Below are positions 54,533 to 63,262 of a stretch of 64,000 nt of DNA, one piece after another (positions within the stretch are counted from its first letter, which is position 1; the number at the start of each line of letters is the position of its first letter). The translations under genes were made by a program, and so were the position numbers. Source of the stretch: Pseudomonas sp. ISL-84 (GTDB lineage Bacteria > Bacillota > Bacilli > Bacillales > Cytobacillaceae); the NCBI GenBank assembly GCA_018613035.1, contig JAGGRA010000044.1, forward strand, positions 1 to 64,000, read 5' to 3'. The notes under the pieces were generated by a model that saw only the letters and a list, made by a program, of their open reading frames with translations, did no database searches and had not been told where the DNA came from.

Positions 54533-57500
54533 TTAAACAACCGTATTAAAAACATCATGAACTTTATAACTAGCACCAGTATGTTGAATACCTGTTGTAT
54601 AAATGGCCCCATCCGTTAATATATTTCTCGCAAACACAGAGTCACCTTGTGTTTTAAAATCATTCGTGAGAGAACCTTTTCCATTGAATAAATTATTAAA
54701 TACTCTGTAATTTTGTGTTCTTCCCCATACAGTCATAGTCGATTGATTAAAAGTATTATTGAATGCAGCTAAACTGCCGCCTGCACTAAAGATTACTCCA
54801 ATCGGAGAATTGAATGTATTATTTTTTAAAACATCTCCCACCATATGTTCCCATCCATCTTCCCAGTCGATGTCACAACCTGGCATTCTCCCTTTGTTGT
54901 TGGAGAAGATATTGCCTTCTATTAGCCAACCTTGGCCACCAGTAAGGGCAAGGCCAGTGCTGAAGTTATTTTCGAAAGTGCAGTTCCTGATATAACAATT
55001 TCTTGGCATCCCAAATGTTCTAATAAAAGCAACTGCTCCATTAAAATCTGTATCTCCTGATGAGGGAGGGGCTTCCTGGTAAATGACAATTTTTGCATAT
55101 TTAGCATTTCCGGGTTTTACATAATTGTAATATTGGAAATTATACATTTGAGACTCGATATGATCAAAGTTTTGGTCATAAAAATGAATGGAATATAACC
55201 TGGATCTTAAATATGGATATCCATGATAGCCTTGAGTGTATCCTAACAAATAATATTCTCCCAAACCTGATACATCCATATATTGATTATATCTATAGTA
55301 GTTTGTTGTTTTGCTTTGATCTAGCTGCCCGTTTTCATCAATATTGCCTGGCTCGAAGTTAAACCTGCTGACGGAAACGCTCTGAGTAGGATTTCCCATA
55401 TTTCTGTTTCTAACGGTACCGGTGATCACATTGAAGCCCGGCGATTTGCTAAATGTGCAAGATTCCAAGCCTGTATTTATACAGTCGTCTATCAAAACAC
55501 TTAAACAACCTTCTACAGAATCCTGGATAGTGGTTGAATCCCGCTCACCGTATACATGAGCCCTCATTAATTTGGTGTTTTTTACATTTGTAAAATAGAA
55601 CATTTTGTACCCAGAAGCGGTTAATGCACTAGGTTCAATGTTGAGAGTGGAATCACTAAAATCAATAATTATATCTGATGGAGGGTATATTGTTCTTACA
55701 GCGGGGCTAATTAAATAAGTGCCATATGGAAAGATAACCTTTTTATAACCATTACTAGAAGCATAGTTTAAAGCAGTTTGAATGCCATTTGTAGTATTTG
55801 CAGAATCGGTATTATCTAATTTAATATTATAATTATTTGCAATGACATAATAAATTTCGTTTTCAGATAATGGATTTTCAATAGGGTCAATTACTTCAAT
55901 ATCGAAGCTTTTCATATATGTCTTAGTTGCATCATATGAAGTAAGCGTTGCAGTTCCAGGTGAAACGCCTTCTACAACACCATACTGTACTTTAGCTACA
56001 TTAGTATTAGAGCTTTCCCAAATAACAATATTATCGTTAAATATGTCATACGGAAGTTCACTGGACAAAGCAGTAGCCATTACAACGAAATTTTCTCCAA
56101 CCTTAAGTGTATCGGTTTTCCTGTTTATCGACATCCCGTCAATAACCCGGGATGAAGCAGGCGGAGTGATTACAGCCCCTCCTACTTTTACATTTATATA
56201 TTCAGTAAATGTTTGGTCCATATAAATAGCAGTAACTGAAACATTCGTTTCTCCATCAGCTATCCCGGTTAATATTCCATCTTCATCAACCGTTACATAT
56301 CCCTCATTGCCGCTTTGATATGAAATATTTAGTAATTCAGTATAACGATTGGGAAGAGCTTGTACGAATAGCCGTTGATTCTCACCTGCCTTTATTTCTA
56401 CTGAAGAAGGATTTACTGTTATTCCTTCAAAAGTGTCTTTATTACTAAAGAAATTATAATTGTTTCTTACCTCATCGTTTGTAAGTTCGCGATTATAAAG
56501 AATAAAAGCAACCAGTTTTTCAGGACCGGTGTTATGCGCAACAAAATCCTTTCTTAATTGCAGTGGAGATGTGGCCATTGAATTAATATATGATACAAAA
56601 TCATTTGGGACTGGCCTGCGTCCATTGTCATTTATTGCATCATTAATAAATATACTTCCGGTTTTATCTGCATTTATTCTTAATGTAAATACATTAACGG
56701 CGCTAGATCCACTAGGATTTACCCATTCTTGATAACTTTTCTTGTTTCCTGTACTATCAACAAACCAAAATGAATCTATGCCTATACCTCCTTCGGTGCC
56801 ATCCGTTTTCCTGTATCTAGCGAACGATCCTGACTTAGCAGATGTAAATTTCCCATCTTCAGTTTTCCAATGCGAACCATTGGTATCATAACTGATCATT
56901 TGAATGGTTAAACCATTATTTAAATCAATTAAACTATTTAATGGGCTTGTATTCGTTGGAATCTGTACATAATCCTGTATTTGCAGCAATAACCCTTTAT
57001 TATCCACATATCCATCAGTAACGCCATCATGAGCAACACCAACTATAGTAGCTGCAACATTGTTTACTTTATCGGTAATCGTATTAGAGGATGTTCCAGT
57101 TTTATTAGTAAAATCATAATGCAGGATAAGCCCATCAGTTACAATGCTTGTCTTAGTATAGGTCACGGTTTGAATGTCACTTTCATTCCCTGCTGCATCC
57201 TTTGCAAAAGCATTTATGGTGGTTGTTTCTGTTAGAGTTAGCGGTGCTGAATAGACAAGACGCGATGTGGTCGGCTCAGTTCCATCCAAAGTATAGTAGA
57301 TCGTTGCTGGTTCATTTGTTGACATGGTAACAGTTTGCGTATCTGTAAAAGTTCCCCCGCCGGTAATGGATAATTCAGGTGGCACTGTATCAGCTGCTTC
57401 TGTATTAATTGTCACATTTGTACCGCTTGATTCATTTCCAGAAACATCTTCAGCACGGACACTGAATGTATAAGCTGTTAATGGAGTTAACCCACTAACT

Positions 57501-57928
57501 TCAAAGCTTGTACCAGTAATAGATGTCAGGAATGAACCATCTTTATAGATATTGTATCTCTCCACATCATCTGAATTAGAGGCTGTCCAGGATAAAGTTA
57601 GACTGGTTGAGGTAACGCTGGTTGCAGATAAGTTTGTTACTTCATTTGGTGCCGTGGTGTCAGGTGGGGGTGGAGCAGTCGTTGCATCAAAAAGTGCTGA
57701 AACGGTAGCGCGGTAAGGAACTGCTGTGTTAATAGCAATGGATCTGAATGGGGCGAAATTCCCCTTAAATGTCTCCATGGCTTTAACGGAAATTGTTATG
57801 CCGTGTATCGTAAAAGTTAAGCTCGTTGTATTATGATTGTTTGTAATATTTAACCCTATCATGTCTTCTTGATAGGTCTTCGTTACATTAGAACTCCCTT
57901 CAAAGTAATCCTTGATTACTAAAATCAT
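54533..57928 (-). CDS. Large multidomain beta-helix protein with phage-like N-terminus
   Basis: 1131 residues. The N-terminus (MILVIKDYFEGSSNVTKTYQ) is not a signal peptide and resembles phage tail-associated proteins. Then come Fn3 (about 90-180, ATSVTSTSLTLSWTAS), a chitobiase/CHB_HEX-type repeat (NEPATIYYTLDGTEPTTS), a concanavalin/LamG-like region, two Big2-like domains, and a C-terminal pectate-lyase-superfamily beta-helix (GIQTALNYASSNGYKKVIFP). ATGGAGG precedes the ATG. Likely carbohydrate-binding or depolymerising; the route out of the cell is unclear. Confidence 0.8.
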   Translation of the reverse strand: MILVIKDYFEGSSNVTKTYQEDMIGLNITNNHNTTSLTFTIHGITISVKAMETFKGNFAPFRSIAINTAVPYRATVSALFDATTAPPPPDTTAPNEVTNLSATSVTSTSLTLSWTASNSDDVERYNIYKDGSFLTSITGTSFEVSGLTPLTAYTFSVRAEDVSGNESSGTNVTINTEAADTVPPELSITGGGTFTDTQTVTMSTNEPATIYYTLDGTEPTTSRLVYSAPLTLTETTTINAFAKDAAGNESDIQTVTYTKTSIVTDGLILHYDFTNKTGTSSNTITDKVNNVAATIVGVAHDGVTDGYVDNKGLLLQIQDYVQIPTNTSPLNSLIDLNNGLTIQMISYDTNGSHWKTEDGKFTSAKSGSFARYRKTDGTEGGIGIDSFWFVDSTGNKKSYQEWVNPSGSSAVNVFTLRINADKTGSIFINDAINDNGRRPVPNDFVSYINSMATSPLQLRKDFVAHNTGPEKLVAFILYNRELTNDEVRNNYNFFSNKDTFEGITVNPSSVEIKAGENQRLFVQALPNRYTELLNISYQSGNEGYVTVDEDGILTGIADGETNVSVTAIYMDQTFTEYINVKVGGAVITPPASSRVIDGMSINRKTDTLKVGENFVVMATALSSELPYDIFNDNIVIWESSNTNVAKVQYGVVEGVSPGTATLTSYDATKTYMKSFDIEVIDPIENPLSENEIYYVIANNYNIKLDNTDSANTTNGIQTALNYASSNGYKKVIFPYGTYLISPAVRTIYPPSDIIIDFSDSTLNIEPSALTASGYKMFYFTNVKNTKLMRAHVYGERDSTTIQDSVEGCLSVLIDDCINTGLESCTFSKSPGFNVITGTVRNRNMGNPTQSVSVSRFNFEPGNIDENGQLDQSKTTNYYRYNQYMDVSGLGEYYLLGYTQGYHGYPYLRSRLYSIHFYDQNFDHIESQMYNFQYYNYVKPGNAKYAKIVIYQEAPPSSGDTDFNGAVAFIRTFGMPRNCYIRNCTFENNFSTGLALTGGQGWLIEGNIFSNNKGRMPGCDIDWEDGWEHMVGDVLKNNTFNSPIGVIFSAGGSLAAFNNTFNQSTMTVWGRTQNYRVFNNLFNGKGSLTNDFKTQGDSVFARNILTDGAIYTTGIQHTGASYKVHDVFNTVV

Positions 57929-58134
57929 TTCAGTTTCGCCTCCATTTTTTCTTGAGGTATTTTGTATTTCGATGGCTCAATCTATTATGCGTTCGAGATC
58001 TATCTTTAATAGTTTATGATTGTTTTCTCTATTTGTTATACGGCAATTTATTCATTTTGTATTTTACTTATGAGAAAATACACATATTTCAAGAGAAGGT
58101 ATAAGAATCCTTTAAATCTCCTTGGTATAAAAAT

Positions 58135-58183
58135 AAAAAGAAGAAATAGCTAGCGAATTTTTCGGCAGCTGTTTCTTCTTTTT
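58135..58183. terminator. Bidirectional terminator
   Basis: AAAAAGAAGAAATAGCT at 58135-58151 pairs with AGCTGTTTCTTCTTTTT at 58167-58183 with one bulge region. It ends the secreted beta-helix gene. The rest of 57929-58228 is AT-rich with no assignable feature. Confidence 0.85.
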
Positions 58184-58228
58184 ACAAAATCACAAAACTA
58201 ATCAATTTTTATAATGCATTTCTTTCAG

Positions 58229-60295
58229 CTATAGCTTTAAATTACCAGCATTATCTTCAATTTCATAGGAAGGTGCATTTACGCCTGCATGAATAGTAGA
58301 AATGCCAACTGCTTCCTTATCTTTTGACGTTAATTTATTCCCTTTAATGATAAGATTAGAGACTGTATATTTCTCATCCTTTTTCCAATAATCCCCCACT
58401 TTAATGACAGCCAGATGTTGGTTGGGGATTAAACCGGTTTTAATTGTATTGTTCTCAATAATCACTTGTTTCCCAGCTTTTATGGAAATACCTGAGTTGT
58501 TATCGCCTAACACATGTATTGTGGAATTTTTCAGGGTCACTGAATCAGGCATCCCATGTACTTGGTTTATTTCAAATCCGCCTCTATGGGAGGTAAAGGT
58601 ACTATTATTGAATTCATATACACCTGAATTATTAACAGCCACTCCGCCTTGTCCTTCCGCTGCTTCAAACACAGTGTTATTGTACGTCCCTCTTGGTAAT
58701 TGGGATCTTGCGTATCCAATTACTTTTAGGTTATCAAAGATGCTTCCATCGGGTGCGTTGCCAGCAAAGCTGTCTAGTGCTGCCTGTCCTGTAATGGTTA
58801 CATTCTTTAGGTGTATAGGATTATTGTTTATCCCAAATTGAGTATGCTGCTTTTTCGTATTGTTAACGGTGATGTTAGAAGCTTTAATACCAAATGGCTT
58901 TGAACTTGCAAGATTGACAAGGCTGTCGGAGAACTCCATTTCTTCAATGACAAGGTCATGACCTAGGAATGCAGCCATGGCATCATTCATTTTATTGTCT
59001 TTAAATGTTGCATAATTATAGGCAAAGATCCTTGAACCATCAAAATGATTGTTTGTGATTTCGGCATATTTAAAGGGTTCAGAAATTGCTAAGCCAATTG
59101 ATTTTGAAGCAAAAAGGTTTCCATCTACTATCGCATTGCGGCCATCATATAAGATCAAGTCATAGGCCTGGTTATTATAAAAATGATTATCCTTAATGGT
59201 AATTCGATTATTTAAGTTATAGCCAGCTTCTACATCAATTCCTGATTGAGGTGCAGTACCCTTCATATCATGAATCCTGTTATTTTTAATTAATACATCC
59301 TGTGCACCGCCAACAGTTATCCCTTGACGCCGGTTATAGGCGAACTCAGAGTTTTTGACGGTGATATTTTTAGAAACACCTTGCACCCAAAGTTCCAAAT
59401 AAATATTGTCGTCAACATTACCAGTATCAAATACAACATGCATATAGCTTGCGTCTTTTGGAATCGAGGTTACACCCCAGCCAACAGGAGTATTAGTCGT
59501 GCTGCTATCGTGCTTTGTAATGAAGGTGCCATCCTTTTTGAAAAAATAGGCTGCATATTGTTGTGCTTTTTTCGGCATATTTTGCTGATGGATAAATTGA
59601 AAAGTTTTTTGAATATCAAAGAATGGATCAGTTAGTGGGAGGTTTTCTAATCTTATCTTATTATTATCGTTGATTAGCTGACCTGAATCATTAACAGAAC
59701 CGGATTTAAAATCTTCAGTATAAAATTCGTCAATGAGTTTTCCCATTGCCCCGACCGCTAAACCATCCCCTGTAAAATTAATGGACTTAATGCCATCAAT
59801 GGTAATATCGGTTGCTCCTGCTGTTACAATACCGTAACCACCTTCATGAGTACCGCCGCTTGAATAATCATGTGTATCCTTATCACCTTTATATGTACCA
59901 CCTTTTAGAGTTACATTATGTATGCCTGGCCCAAGATGTAGAAGCGTATAGTTACTTAAATTATTTGATTCCTTTTGCAGAACAGCACCCATTTTCAATT
60001 CAAAGGTTATATTGCTTACCATATTAATTTGAAGGTCTTTAGAAATTAAATATGTTCCATTAGGGACAATAAAGGTATTATAACCATTTTCACTAGCCCA
60101 TTTTAGTGCCTTATTTATTCCTTCTGTCGTTTCCTTTGGATGGGTGCCATTGTTGTAAATTCCCCAACGGTTAAACTCCAAGGTATAAGTTTTTTCCGTA
60201 TCAGCGAAGATGCTTTTAGTGCTTTCAAAATTAAATGTTATAAACATTAACAAAAAAGCCAGAACAAAAATGGCTGGTTCCTTCCTTTTATTCAT
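58229..60295 (-). CDS. Secreted right-handed beta-helix protein
   Basis: About 688 residues with a signal peptide (KRKEPAIFVLAFLLMFITFN, to about residue 30). A pectate-lyase-superfamily N-terminus (GINKALKWASENGYNTFIVP NGTYL) is followed by many parallel beta-helix coils (ITVGGAQDVLIKNNRIHDM and similar). Family members are polysaccharide lyases, hydrolases or epimerases; activity cannot be assigned. AGAGGAG fits the ATG at 60295. A GTTCTTT half-site lies upstream at about 60347. Confidence 0.85.
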   Translation of the reverse strand: MNKRKEPAIFVLAFLLMFITFNFESTKSIFADTEKTYTLEFNRWGIYNNGTHPKETTEGINKALKWASENGYNTFIVPNGTYLISKDLQINMVSNITFELKMGAVLQKESNNLSNYTLLHLGPGIHNVTLKGGTYKGDKDTHDYSSGGTHEGGYGIVTAGATDITIDGIKSINFTGDGLAVGAMGKLIDEFYTEDFKSGSVNDSGQLINDNNKIRLENLPLTDPFFDIQKTFQFIHQQNMPKKAQQYAAYFFKKDGTFITKHDSSTTNTPVGWGVTSIPKDASYMHVVFDTGNVDDNIYLELWVQGVSKNITVKNSEFAYNRRQGITVGGAQDVLIKNNRIHDMKGTAPQSGIDVEAGYNLNNRITIKDNHFYNNQAYDLILYDGRNAIVDGNLFASKSIGLAISEPFKYAEITNNHFDGSRIFAYNYATFKDNKMNDAMAAFLGHDLVIEEMEFSDSLVNLASSKPFGIKASNITVNNTKKQHTQFGINNNPIHLKNVTITGQAALDSFAGNAPDGSIFDNLKVIGYARSQLPRGTYNNTVFEAAEGQGGVAVNNSGVYEFNNSTFTSHRGGFEINQVHGMPDSVTLKNSTIHVLGDNNSGISIKAGKQVIIENNTIKTGLIPNQHLAVIKVGDYWKKDEKYTVSNLIIKGNKLTSKDKEAVGISTIHAGVNAPSYEIEDNAGNLKL

Positions 60296-60551
60296 CGTAA
60301 ACACTCCTCTTACTTATGATAGGAATTGAAATTCATTAACATTATGTTCTTTCTAGATTATTTTTATAGTTTGAAATAAGGTGAAATTGAATAGGTAGGG
60401 TAGAATGTAAAGTTATATCCAAAAGAATTACTGCTAATCCATTAATTTTCTCTATTCAAATGGAATATAAATAACTTTCTCAAAAAACTGTTTAGTCCAT
60501 AAATAGGATAATTTTGCAAACCAAAACTTATATGATTTATAAAAAGATTGT

Positions 60552-60580
60552 TTGACTATAGTCTAGATAGATAATATATT
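60552..60580 (+). promoter_or_regulatory. Sigma-A promoter of the vanZ-like gene
   Basis: TTGACT at 60552-60557, a 17-base spacer and TATATT at 60575-60580. The 60296-60795 gap also holds a SinR-like palindrome 12 bases downstream and nothing else that I can assign. Confidence 0.7.
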
Positions 60581-60591
60581 AATAATAAAAA

Positions 60592-60607
60592 GTTCATTAT
60601 AAAGAAC
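60592..60607. promoter_or_regulatory. SinR-type operator, one mismatch
   Basis: GTTCATTATAAAGAAC differs from GTTCT-N6-AGAAC by one base and overlaps the likely transcription start of the vanZ-like gene. Confidence 0.55.
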
Positions 60608-60795
60608 GATTTTTTGTTTTATTGCGTTAGAAATGGAAATTGAAGTGATATAAGAAGATGATGGATAATTTATAACCATTTAAACGTACGAGGCAAAATT
60701 TAAATTCAAAGTGGTCCCAAGGACTTATGCAAGAAAAGAGATTCTTTAAACATTTATTAATAAGGATGAAAACATTAAGAAATGGCAGGTGAAAA

Positions 60796-61266
60796 ATGCT
60801 AATAATTAGATCTATTCTTTTCGTTCTCCCAACCTTATATATGGCAATAATCTGGCTCCAATCCAGTCATTTTAACCCTGAGTCTGTTTTTGCTTTATCA
60901 AGTCACGTAAGTATAAGTATTATTTTGTTAATAGGAGCAGCTCTGGAGCTCGCGCATTTTTTTGAATTTGGCTTCCTTTATTTCCTCTTAATTTTGCTAT
61001 TTCTCACTTTTGGAAAACTTGATTCAAAAAAAGAAATTATCGCCGCTTTTATAGCAATTGTATATGGGCTTATTGATGAAATTCATCAGCATTTTGTGCC
61101 GTTTAGGTCCTTTTCATTATTTGATTTGTTCAAGGATTGTATAGGTGTATGGATAATTTGGTATGTAGTTCATAAAAATTATTATAAGAATTCACGGTTA
61201 GGTACCGGTTTAAGAATAATTACTAACTTATATAAAAAAGATAAAAAAGATGTTCCCTATGATTAG
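60796..61266 (+). CDS. VanZ-like membrane protein
   Basis: 156 residues, four helices with the VanZ motif DEIHQHFVPFRSFSLFDLFK. VanZ family proteins are linked to glycopeptide tolerance and to polysaccharide loci. GCAGGTG precedes the ATG. Confidence 0.87.
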   Translation: MLIIRSILFVLPTLYMAIIWLQSSHFNPESVFALSSHVSISIILLIGAALELAHFFEFGFLYFLLILLFLTFGKLDSKKEIIAAFIAIVYGLIDEIHQHFVPFRSFSLFDLFKDCIGVWIIWYVVHKNYYKNSRLGTGLRIITNLYKKDKKDVPYD

Positions 61267-61320
61267 GTCACTGGAGGGGTAAAGTCTTTTGGAGGATAAA
61301 TACTCCTTTACTAAGCCTAA
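61263..61320 (+). other. Imperfect inverted repeat after vanZ
   Basis: TTAGG at 61263-61267 pairs with CCTAA at 61316-61320, and GTAAAG at 61279-61284 with CTTTAC at 61306-61311. No T-tract follows, so it is not a standard terminator. Confidence 0.35.
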
Positions 61321-61351
61321 CCTTGCAGTTATCAAAAAATGTCGAATGATT

Positions 61352-61367
61352 GTTCTTTAAAAAGAAC
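61352..61367. promoter_or_regulatory. SinR-type operator upstream of the second RiPP cassette
   Basis: GTTCTTTAAAAAGAAC is a perfect GTTCT-N6-AGAAC palindrome. A TATAAT at 61379-61384 lies 11 bases downstream, so the site would overlap the -35 region of a promoter for the 66-aa ORF. Confidence 0.75.
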
Positions 61368-61417
61368 TAAATGTAATTTATAATTTATTATTATTAGACT
61401 AACTTATTAGGTTTTAA

Positions 61418-61440
61418 CCTCTAAAGATAAAGTTTAGAGG
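61418..61440 (+). other. Hairpin in the leader of the precursor gene
   Basis: CCTCTAAA at 61418-61425 pairs perfectly with TTTAGAGG at 61433-61440 around a seven-base loop; no T-run follows. Possibly mRNA-stabilising. Confidence 0.45.
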
Positions 61441-61500
61441 CTATCTCAAACCTTGTTGTTCGTTATAATGAAATGAAAATTATAAATTGGAGTTGATTAG

Positions 61501-61701
61501 ATGAATACACTTGAGTTAATAGAAATCAAAGAATATACTCCCCCTTTAGTTTTAAACCATCGGCCAATTAGATTCGAGACGTCTCAAAGTTGGAATAGGG
61601 GTCGAGGACCAGTGTCAGGTGATCCAGGTAAAAGTGATGGGGATAAATATCCGCATAAACCTTATGAGCCTAAAAAGCCCCATCCGCATAAGAATAGGTA
61701 G
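61501..61701 (+). CDS. Candidate RiPP precursor (66 aa)
   Basis: Starts MNTLELIEIKEYTPPLVLNH, then PIRFETSQSWNRGRGPVSG, and ends with a Lys/Pro/His-rich tail (YEPKKPHPHKNR). The acidic start plus YTPP block resembles a leader with a recognition site for PqqD-like proteins. TTGGAGTTG precedes the ATG. It is directly followed by kinase, PqqD, peptidase and exporter genes. It is not paeninodin-like, and its C-terminus is Arg, not Ser. Confidence 0.65.
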   Translation: MNTLELIEIKEYTPPLVLNHRPIRFETSQSWNRGRGPVSGDPGKSDGDKYPHKPYEPKKPHPHKNR

Positions 61702-61757
61702 ACTAGTGGCAGTCACATGAATTTCTATGTAGCTAATAATTATAAAGGAGATTCTTT

Positions 61758-62534
61758 ATGAAAGTTCGTCACTTAAAAATTGGGGAACATATATTGATAG
61801 TTGAGGTAAATTCAGACTCAATTTTGGAAGTTATCCATAACAAATTTATAGTGGTTATTGATAGCAAACCAAATTTGACTGTTAAAATCAATAAAGGGTT
61901 TGGCACCCCATTCCAAAACTACAACGTCCAAATCACCAAAGACCCCAACAAAATCTATTTCCGCCGAGCCGATTATCTGATCGAAGCAACTCATGATTAC
62001 AGAGAAGCAACCATCTCCGTTCATGACGAACTTGCCCTAAAACATGCCCTAATGAATCTCTACAGCTCCTTCATCGGCTACCACAAATGGGGTCTTTTAA
62101 TTCATTCTTCCTGTGCCATAGAAAATAGAAAAGCTCATATCTTTTCAGGTCAATCTGGGGCAGGGAAGTCAACGGCAGCGAAATTATCTGCACCTAGAGA
62201 GCTTCTATCCGATGAAGCCACCATTCTAAAAATTGATGATGGTAAAGTAACTGTCTTTGACTCACCGTTCAGAAGTGAGTTGGAGGCAACCGGAACCAAT
62301 GAAACAGCCTCATTAGCAAGCATCCAGCTTTTACACCAGGCTCTACATAATAAGAGAACGCAGCTTAAAAAATCCGATGCTCTTATCCACTTAATGGATA
62401 AAGTGTTTTACTGGGCCCATAACCCTGAAGAAACGAAGCAGATTTTAAAGCTGCTTAATAAATTAGTAGAAACTGTACCAGTATACGATCTTCATTTTCA
62501 AAAAAACAATCAGTTTTGGGAGTTGATTTCTTGA
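61758..62534 (+). CDS. HPr kinase-like protein of RiPP cassette 2
   Basis: 258 residues, related to the lasso Ser kinases: HSSCAIENRKAHIFSGQSGAGKST as P-loop region (Walker A GQSGAGKS) and LLSDEATIL as the metal block. AAAGGAG precedes the ATG. Stop and next start overlap (TGATG). Confidence 0.82.
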   Translation: MKVRHLKIGEHILIVEVNSDSILEVIHNKFIVVIDSKPNLTVKINKGFGTPFQNYNVQITKDPNKIYFRRADYLIEATHDYREATISVHDELALKHALMNLYSSFIGYHKWGLLIHSSCAIENRKAHIFSGQSGAGKSTAAKLSAPRELLSDEATILKIDDGKVTVFDSPFRSELEATGTNETASLASIQLLHQALHNKRTQLKKSDALIHLMDKVFYWAHNPEETKQILKLLNKLVETVPVYDLHFQKNNQFWELIS

Positions 62535-62797
62535 TGGCCAGATATGTTCAGAAAAGCAGCTATGAGACGACACATCTGGATAATGAGTACATTATATTGA
62601 ATACCATTGATTATACAGTTACAAAGTTAAATGATGTTGGCGGAGTATGCTGGTCATTGCTTGAAAAGGATCAAACGGCCGAATCTATAACTAAAATTCT
62701 TCGCCAGGAATACCAGAAAAGTGATGTTAATGAAAAAGATATAGAGGAATTCTTATCTCATTTAATGGAATGCGGGCTGGTCAAATATGCTGTTTGA
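62534..62797 (+). CDS. PqqD-family RRE protein
   Basis: About 87 residues: LDNEYIILNTIDYTVTKLND then VGGVCWSLLEKDQTAESI, the PqqD/B1 fold. Binds a leader peptide, here presumably the 66-residue ORF product. Overlaps the peptidase gene by 11 bases. Confidence 0.85.
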   Translation: MARYVQKSSYETTHLDNEYIILNTIDYTVTKLNDVGGVCWSLLEKDQTAESITKILRQEYQKSDVNEKDIEEFLSHLMECGLVKYAV

Positions 62798-63242
62798 GCA
62801 GGAAGTGATTGACTTATTAAAAAGGACCATCCAAAAAGACGGGTGCATTGACCTTCCTTCCGAGGGAGATAGTATGTACCCGGTAATCCAAAAAGGGGAG
62901 ATTTGCCGGTTTATCCCTTGTGAGCCTTCCTTGCTAAACAAGGGGGATATTACATTGTTTTGGGCAGAATCTGGTCAGTTGGTTGCCCACCGATTTTACC
63001 GTGCAGAAATGATTCACGGCCTCCCTCATTATGTATTTAAGGGTGATACGAACCTTGGGTTTGATCTGCCTGTCAGTAAGGACAAGATTGTCGGGAAGCT
63101 CCTTTATGTTCAGAAAGCCAGCCGGAAGGTAAATGTGGAGGATCTGCAGGCGTATGCATGGGGGAAGCTTATTTTGGCGATGCCTGTTTTATCTGGTTTA
63201 TTAAGAAAGTATCTAAATAAAAGAAAAAGCCCTCAATTTTAG
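62787..63242 (+). CDS. S24/S26-type signal peptidase-like protein
   Basis: 151 residues with the Ser motif EGDSMYPVI near 26-34 and VAHRFYR, where His stands in the place of the Lys of bacterial type I enzymes, as in SipW-like enzymes. FKGDTN follows. A C-terminal hydrophobic stretch could anchor it. Likely processes the cassette peptide. Confidence 0.8.
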   Translation: MLFEQEVIDLLKRTIQKDGCIDLPSEGDSMYPVIQKGEICRFIPCEPSLLNKGDITLFWAESGQLVAHRFYRAEMIHGLPHYVFKGDTNLGFDLPVSKDKIVGKLLYVQKASRKVNVEDLQAYAWGKLILAMPVLSGLLRKYLNKRKSPQF

Positions 63243-63262
63243 AGTTAATTTGGAGTGTACAT

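Noticed and set aside
54533-60304. Prophage region
   Set aside because: Apart from the phage-like N-terminus of one protein there are no capsid, terminase, integrase or lysis genes.
61263-61440. Terminator of the vanZ-like gene
   Set aside because: The inverted repeats are not followed by T-tracts, so ordinary intrinsic termination is not supported.
61501-61701. Calling the 66-aa ORF a lasso precursor
   Set aside because: No ring pattern of Gly/Ala1 with Asp/Glu at 7-9 after a clear leader end, and no cyclase or B2 protease in view.
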